From the NCBI GenBank assembly GCA_027382625.1, contig JAJKFJ010021650.1, positions 1 through 64,000 on the forward strand: a stretch of DNA of 64,000 nt, read 5' to 3'. Source of the DNA: Tetmemena sp. SeJ-2015. Lineage: Eukaryota; Ciliophora; Spirotrichea; Sporadotrichida; Oxytrichidae. Numbering within the stretch: the first letter of the stretch is position 1; each line of letters opens with the position of its first letter. The notes below the pieces were generated by a model. The model saw nothing but the letters and a program-made list of their open reading frames with translations. It was not told the origin of the DNA and searched no databases. Of this stretch, positions 58,632 through 64,000 are shown one piece after another. The position numbers and the translations under genes were made by a program.

Positions 58632-60842
58632 ATGGCTAAAAGAGGATTATCAAGAAGCAAAGCAATAGATGATGATCTAGAACTACCACCAGATATGCCC
58701 TCACTTTCTTTGACAAAGGGCAATGCACAAAACGAGAAAGCAGATTTTGGAGGAGGCATGAGGAATAAAATAGATATCCCTCATATATCACTTGAGATCA
58801 ATTTATTTTTCATTATTTTGAGAGGAATGGGGCTATCTAGAACAATTAAAGCGGACTAAATCTATCTCTTAATATAAACTAGGGTTTGAATATTGCAAAA
58901 GCCACAACTAACAATTTTTATTAAGATTTTTATTTAAATGGCTTTCCTGGAGCTAACTAAACACCGTAGTACTCAGTCTAAAACTAAATTATATATTCAA
59001 ACCAGAATATAAATATTATGATTAAAATAATAAGAGACCTTAGAATAATGGTGCATAATAAAATAAACTTCTCAATTTAAATAAATAATTTTATTGTCCA
59101 ATTCAATCTTAAATAAATTTTAACTTTAAAACGGCTTGACTCCATCGTTCGACAACTATGGCAACTAAGGAGGATTCTAGAGATTTATATATGCTTTTTA
59201 AGCTAATTGGGAGGGAATTAAATGGCGAATTAAAGCTAATATGGCTTTGGAGATAGAAATACAAATATAACACCCAGCACCTTTGCAGGAGGCTCTTTTA
59301 TTGAGAACCAACCTATGATATAATATTTTCAATAATTGATTGGGGGAAGAGGGGCTGACAATTTCTTGCAGCAAGCTTCCTCTGTCTTATAACAACAGTA
59401 CAATTCTGGCAGAATAAGAACAATAAACGAGTTCTTTGCTCCTTTTGACCCTCACTAACAGAGAGTTTACGAAGCATGGGAGCTAAACTATGCTTATCAC
59501 AAATTTAATTTTTCCAAAGTTTATCATGGAATACAACTGATATTTTAAAACTCATAATTAGAAGATGCAAGGTAATTCATAATGCAAACTAGCTCAAGAT
59601 AAGACATATATCATCCGGATTTAATCACTAAAATTCAAACAAGAGTTTAGATCCCTCCTGGTATCACTCCAAATGTTTCAATATTCTCAGCCAAACCATA
59701 ATCGGCAGACATTTAAGAAATTTTAGAGCAAATAAGAGCAGTTTTCAATCAAAGTGGCAGGCCTTTTGACACTATATACGATATTCACTTTACTAACTAG
59801 ACTTTTAATCAGAATGAGCTGCAGCAATTCATCAATAGATTGAGTATCAGAATACTCAGACCTTCAAGTATAGGGGAACTATTCACCTTTCTGCTCATTG
59901 GAAATGAATTCTCTCCTTCTAAAATAGGATTCATTTAAGCTTTAAAGTCCAGTAGCCTTTAAAATCCACAAAGAAACAATAACTTGTCTATGGACTATTC
60001 AAATCATAGTAGGAACAATATTTTAAATATACCTTCCTAGTATGCTGGAAGAGAAAGTCCACCTTTAACATTTAAAACTGCTACTTCCTTTGAATCACTA
60101 CACACTACTTCCTTGAATAAGGATGAGCATCCTATCTTGCAAAAGCTTGTGACTTAGGCTCTCATAACTATGAGGGGAATTGGAGCAGGGACTTACAATT
60201 AGTTGATTTAGAAGCTTGGTCTTACTCCTAAGCCTTATCTTGACTCTTTTGAGTTTACTGATTTTTGCAGGAAAATAGCAGTTACTTTTAACTAAGTGAC
60301 AATTTAATTTTAATATAGTTTTTAAAGCTGAGATGAATACTGCTGTAAATTTGCTAGATAAGGACAAAAGAGGGTCAGTTTAAACAGAGCTTTTAAAATA
60401 AAAGATAGAAGCAGGTTTCAATACGCCTTACCCTTCTTTGCTCGATAATTATGCACCCCAAGAAGCAAATACCCCACATCACAACAGAGGAGCTTATAGT
60501 GTGGATAATAGAAGTGCTTAGAATTAGAGAGAGGGATTTAATGATAACTAGCGAGGCTTAAATGAAGGAACTGGATTTGGAGGATAAAATTTGAATTTAA
60601 AGAGTGATAACTTAAGAGCTGCAAATTTGAATTATAATTAAAGACAAGATTTAAATATGAATTACTCAAACTAGTACCACCAATCATTTGGAAATATGCT
60701 TATAATTTAATTAAAAAACATAATTTACAAATAAGAGGAATTGCTATTTATTCATTTATTTGCCTTGTGGTAAAGAGTTGTTCGCCATTCAATGTAAATC
60801 AATATGTGTTTCACTTTTATAATCGGAACACCTTAGCTATGA
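58632..60842 (+). CDS. Gln/Asn-rich protein with EF-hand-like C-terminal region
   Basis: ATG 58632 (MAKRGLSRSKAIDDDLEL). After a gap, GLNIAKATTNNFYQDFYL (58888), then from about 59200 a long open frame: GFGDRNTNITPSTFAGGSF, NEFFAPFDPHQQRVYEAWEL, YHPDLITKIQTRVQIPPGI, FDTIYDIHFTNQTFNQNEL, ELFTFLLIGNEFSPSKIG, ILQKLVTQALITMRGIGAG, LDSFEFTDFCRKIAVTF. A short intron or IES near 60295-60330 is followed by AEMNTAVNLLDKDKRGSV and a Gln/Asn/Gly-rich tail to TGA 60840-60842. Paired-helix segments with Asp-rich turns (YDIHFTNQTFNQNEL, LLDKDKRGSVQTELL) resemble degenerate EF-hands; few calcium ligands are present, so binding is doubtful. The next gene downstream is also EF-hand rich, so the two may be related. 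Confidence 0.6.
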
Positions 60843-61037
60843 CATATTATTTGAGATACCCAAAAGAACTCTTATCAGCCATATTAAAAATAAATATGCT
60901 TTTAATTTTGACTGTAAACCAGTAAATTAATAATGTAATGTTGTCTTAATTATAAAAATAATTATTCTTAAAATACAACTATTTTTAATAAATAAATTTA
61001 AGTGGCTATAAATTTGAGGTATAATAACGCACCTAAT
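60843..61037. promoter_or_regulatory. Short intergenic gap before the EF-hand gene
   Basis: AT-rich, about 195 bp, without protein-like frames. Probable promoter of the downstream gene, by position only. Confidence 0.3.
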
Positions 61038-64000
61038 ATGAACTAAGAATATATTTTTAAATATTCTTAAATTAAACTATGGAAACTAATAGCCACCAGC
61101 CTTGTAGCTCTCTAATGACCCTGCATCATTCGGCCCTGCAGTTGGAAGGAACAACGCTTAGCAGCCTCCAGGGCTTATGCTAGATAACAACATTATGGGT
61201 AGAAAGAATTAACAACAGATGGGCATTCCTCCAAGGCTTGATCTAGATCATGCTCCCGCCAACTATGGAGGAGGCAGAGGTTAATTTGACCAGATACCAA
61301 CCTAAAACGGATTAAACATAAATAACAACATTGGTAGAGGACAACCCTTTGATCAAAGAGGAGACCCATACGGATAACCCCAATTGCCAAGGAATTAAGA
61401 CTTTGGATATGGCGCAGGTAATCCAACTAATAATTTTGCAAATGCTATGCCCCCAAATGCAAACTAAGGCTATAATCAACCTCCCTACAGTCAGCCATTC
61501 AATGATCAAAGAAGAGCAGATCATTACCCTCCCTAACCTTAGCCAGGCTATGGAGGTGGAATGGGTGGTCCAACCATAAACATGAATTCTTATAATTTCG
61601 ATATCAGACCAGCTCTTGAAAAAGTGAAGCAGTATTTGAATTCTATCGGAAACACAAACATCTACTACTGGTTTACTCCATCTCAATATAATCATAAACC
61701 TGTAGTAGAGCTACAAGAGACACTTAATATATTAATCTTTCATAATTAAAAGAGTTTTTAGGGTTCCTAAGCAGCCATATAATGAAGCTTTCACAGCAAG
61801 AAGTCCATTAAATCACACAAACTTGTCTGATGCCCAAATCTGCTAGATTAAACTACCAAACCCGCCAATATATTGATATTGAGAAATTCGAAAACTTACT
61901 CTTCTAAAATGATAAAGGTTACAAACTCAGTCTAGATCAGCACAAATCTTCTTACGAAGCAATGGGCAAAATCTATGAAAATCTTCGAAAGTATATTTTA
62001 AACACTGGTGGAAACATACTTAAGTCAATATATTTGTAATTTAACTTTGAATTTCTTAAATTAAGTTTTTCAGCGACATGGACCTTAACATCTATAAATT
62101 TATACGCTTTTTATAGAAACAGAGATAACTTCATTTCTAAATCTGAATTGAAAGTTGCTCTTCAGAGAATAGGATATACCGCTATCACAGATACTGAAAT
62201 AGATTACATTTTCTTTATATTCATAACATGATTGATTACGTTTTCTCTACTTTTGATCAAAACTAAGACGGTAGAATTTCTTATTCAGAGCTCTGTAAGC
62301 AATAATTTTTATATTGCAGCAATTCGCTGAGTTTTCAAATACGAAGGCAATTAAGGATCCTAATCATTGGGCTTTCATAATTTTTGAGAACATCAGAAGA
62401 GCCTGTCACACTACATAGAGACCACTGGCTGATTTGTTTGGTCTGCAAGGTCTGAACATTACTTCTTTAGATTAGCAGTATTTTATCACCAAAGATTAGC
62501 TAAAGGGAGGTCTTTATTCTATGCAAATTATCCTCAATCCTCAGCAGTTAGATAAACTATTTGCCTTACTAGATGCCGATTAACAGCATTAAAACTAGGT
62601 TGACTTCGTTCACTTTGCTGAATTAGTTGGCATTCACTTCTAATCACAAAACACCTTAGCTGCTATCAATGATCAATATGTCAAGAATCCTGTATAGCAA
62701 GCCCAAAGAGAGAAGATGAAGAAGTTCTATAGAGGCCTATACAGCGTGCTCACAGACCTGAAAATCTCAATATAAAACATTGAGTTAGTCTTTCGAGGAT
62801 ATATTTAGTATTAGGATTTGATCCCCAGAGATCAGGATAGATGCCATTCGATGATTTCGTTCGTTGCTTAAAAGACTTTGACCCTCAGAGAAGAGTTGAC
62901 TTTGAACCTACTTATGACGTGTGCAAGCGCTATCTCAGTACATAAAACTCGTTTGGAACTCAACAGTTAGACTATAAAGCATTTCTTGAAAATTTGAGAT
63001 ACCAAAACGAGAAATATCAGGTTATTTTCTTGATTTTCATGACTTTGCAAAATGAAATGGCCAGATTGGGAGTTACACAACTCTACGAAGTATTCAAGAA
63101 GTATGATAGAAGTGGAGGCTTACGCTAATTTGATAAGGATATGCTGCTTTAAACTCTTCAAGCAATAGGAGTTTAGCTAAATTAGTACGAAGTAGATATG
63201 GTTTTACTAGAATATGATCCCGAGGGAATGAACACTAAATTAGACTTCAATAATTTTGAGAAAGACTTTGAAGAGTTTTAAAAGGGCTCTTCTGCTTTCA
63301 ACAGACATGAAAACAAGTATTTCAAGGATTTCAATGCATTCTAAGGAGGATTACCAGGCTTAATGTATATTTATAGTAATGTAAGCTCCACCAATGGCTT
63401 TGGGACAGAACAAAATGAGAGTGCCCACTAATTTGGTAAAGACTCTTCTTGAAAGTATAGCTAAATATCTTGATTCCAATCCCAACTATGACATAAGATC
63501 CTCCCTCAATATGAGAGGAATTAATTAGACTGGAGTTCTCAAGGACTATGAATTCTAAAATTGGCTTAGACAAGACTTCATGTTTAGAGCAGACGATTCA
63601 GCTAAAGTTTATGCTCATTACGATCCTATGGGTATTGGTGAAGTTAGAGTAGATGAGTTTTTCATAGATCTGAAAGACCATCTTCAAAACTTTTCAGTAA
63701 GAACTAAAATTACTGAGCTTGCTCAAATGTTTAGCTATCACCCTACTCCAACCCTATTTAAATTTGACCTTTTTAAACAGTAGGGACTAACTCTGGTGCT
63801 AATATGCATGGGGATACTCAAAGAAGTTTAGATATCTATCAAAGAGGCTTCGAGGAAATTTTCAAGGCTATAATTGCGAGAAATCAAAGCACTTATTCAT
63901 ACTTTTCGAGAGCAGTTATGAGCTCCGATAGAATGAATAAAGATGCATTTACGAGAGCACTTTACGATCTGTAAATTTAATTGCTTAGGCAGCAAGATAT
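61038..64000 (+). CDS. Large multi-EF-hand protein with Pro/Gly/Gln/Asn-rich N-terminus (3' end outside window)
   Basis: Probable start ATG 61038 (MNQEY, then an IES 61050-61077 with pointer TAT, then GNQQPPALQLSNDPASFG); an upstream in-frame stretch (NLRYNNAPN) leaves the start uncertain. Residues to about 61600 are Pro, Gly, Asn and Gln rich (GYGAGNPTNNFANAM, QPQPGYGGGMGGP), as in penta-EF-hand and annexin-type proteins. Then KQYLNSIGNTNIYYWFTPS and repeated EF-hand-like units: FISKSELKVALQRIGY, FSTFDQNQDGRISYSELC (the clearest loop, near 62240), FALLDADQQHQNQVDFVHFA, MVLLEYDPEGMNTKLDFNNF, AHYDPMGIGEVRVDEFF. Several loops keep Asp/Asn ligands, others are degenerate. Frame changes near 61740, 62035, 62290 and 63370 mark introns or IESs. 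The 3' end is cut by the window. Expected to be a calcium-binding protein; no homologue is named with confidence. Confidence 0.7.

Noticed and set aside
1..64000. Telomere repeats (C4A4) or telomere-bearing transposon ends
   Set aside because: CCCCAAAA-like strings occur singly, e.g. near 39505 within coding sequence, but no tandem C4A4 run was found, so neither somatic telomeres nor TBE-type ends are supported.
1..64000. Bacterial features: CRISPR arrays, operons, ribosome binding sites, rRNA or tRNA genes
   Set aside because: Introns, ciliate code and ciliary genes identify a eukaryote. No regularly spaced repeats and no tRNA or rRNA sequence were recognised by eye.
1..64000. Standard genetic code with many pseudogenes
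   Set aside because: TAA and TAG fall at Gln positions inside conserved dynein, WD and C2 sequence, while TGA is absent from coding blocks and ends genes; reassignment explains this far better than decay.

Overview
The window is germline (micronuclear-type) DNA of a ciliate. The case rests on four observations. TAA and TAG occur throughout clear protein-coding stretches and read as Gln, while TGA is the only usable stop (ciliate nuclear code). Coding is cut into blocks that shift frame at non-coding inserts, and many inserts are flanked by short direct repeats. Removing one repeat copy plus the insert restores a continuous, homologous protein. Short GT-AG introns are also present. This is the MDS (retained) / IES (eliminated) / pointer layout of spirotrich ciliates of the Oxytricha/Stylonychia/Tetmemena kind. 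The species cannot be named from the sequence.

Layout. 1-1126 is AT-rich non-coding DNA. 1127-11302 (+) is gene A, a Gln/Asn-rich coiled-coil protein with a predicted FW (NBR1-type Ig) domain, cut by large IESs (420-780 bp), two of which carry a short inverted-repeat transposon. 11418-19275 (+) is gene B, with PB1-like, Cys-pair, FW and UBA modules in the order of the autophagy receptor NBR1. 20432-24532 (+) is a protein kinase with a HRDLTP catalytic loop; 25240-26973 (+) is a low-complexity coding block that may be its 3' part or a separate gene. 27407-29647 (-) is a WD-repeat dynein intermediate chain of the WDR34/DYNC2I2 type.

29743-47728 holds a dynein heavy chain gene in two halves of opposite orientation. 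The N-terminal half, through the AAA2 P-loop, lies on the minus strand (about 39285 down to 29743). The C-terminal half, from AAA2 to the C-terminus, lies on the plus strand (39452-47728). An 11-bp sequence occurs at the two breakpoints in inverted orientation (29732-29742 and 39441-39451). Joining there makes a complete intron and continuous AAA2 coding, so this is a scrambled gene that needs an inversion during genome rearrangement.

After it come a coiled-coil protein (47725-49641, +), a PX/BAR sorting nexin (49852-52029, +), a multi-pass membrane protein (52173-53851, +), an unrecognised Asn/Ser/Gln-rich gene (about 56150-53926, -), a C2/EF-hand membrane protein (56319-58610, +), a Gln-rich EF-hand-like protein (58632-60842, +) and a large EF-hand protein running off the end (61038-64000, +).

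The left third has long AT-rich IESs and transposon remnants; from 27 kb on, IESs are mostly 10-110 bp. CDS spans below are germline spans that include IESs and introns. Boundaries of individual retained blocks are approximate unless a pointer is given.
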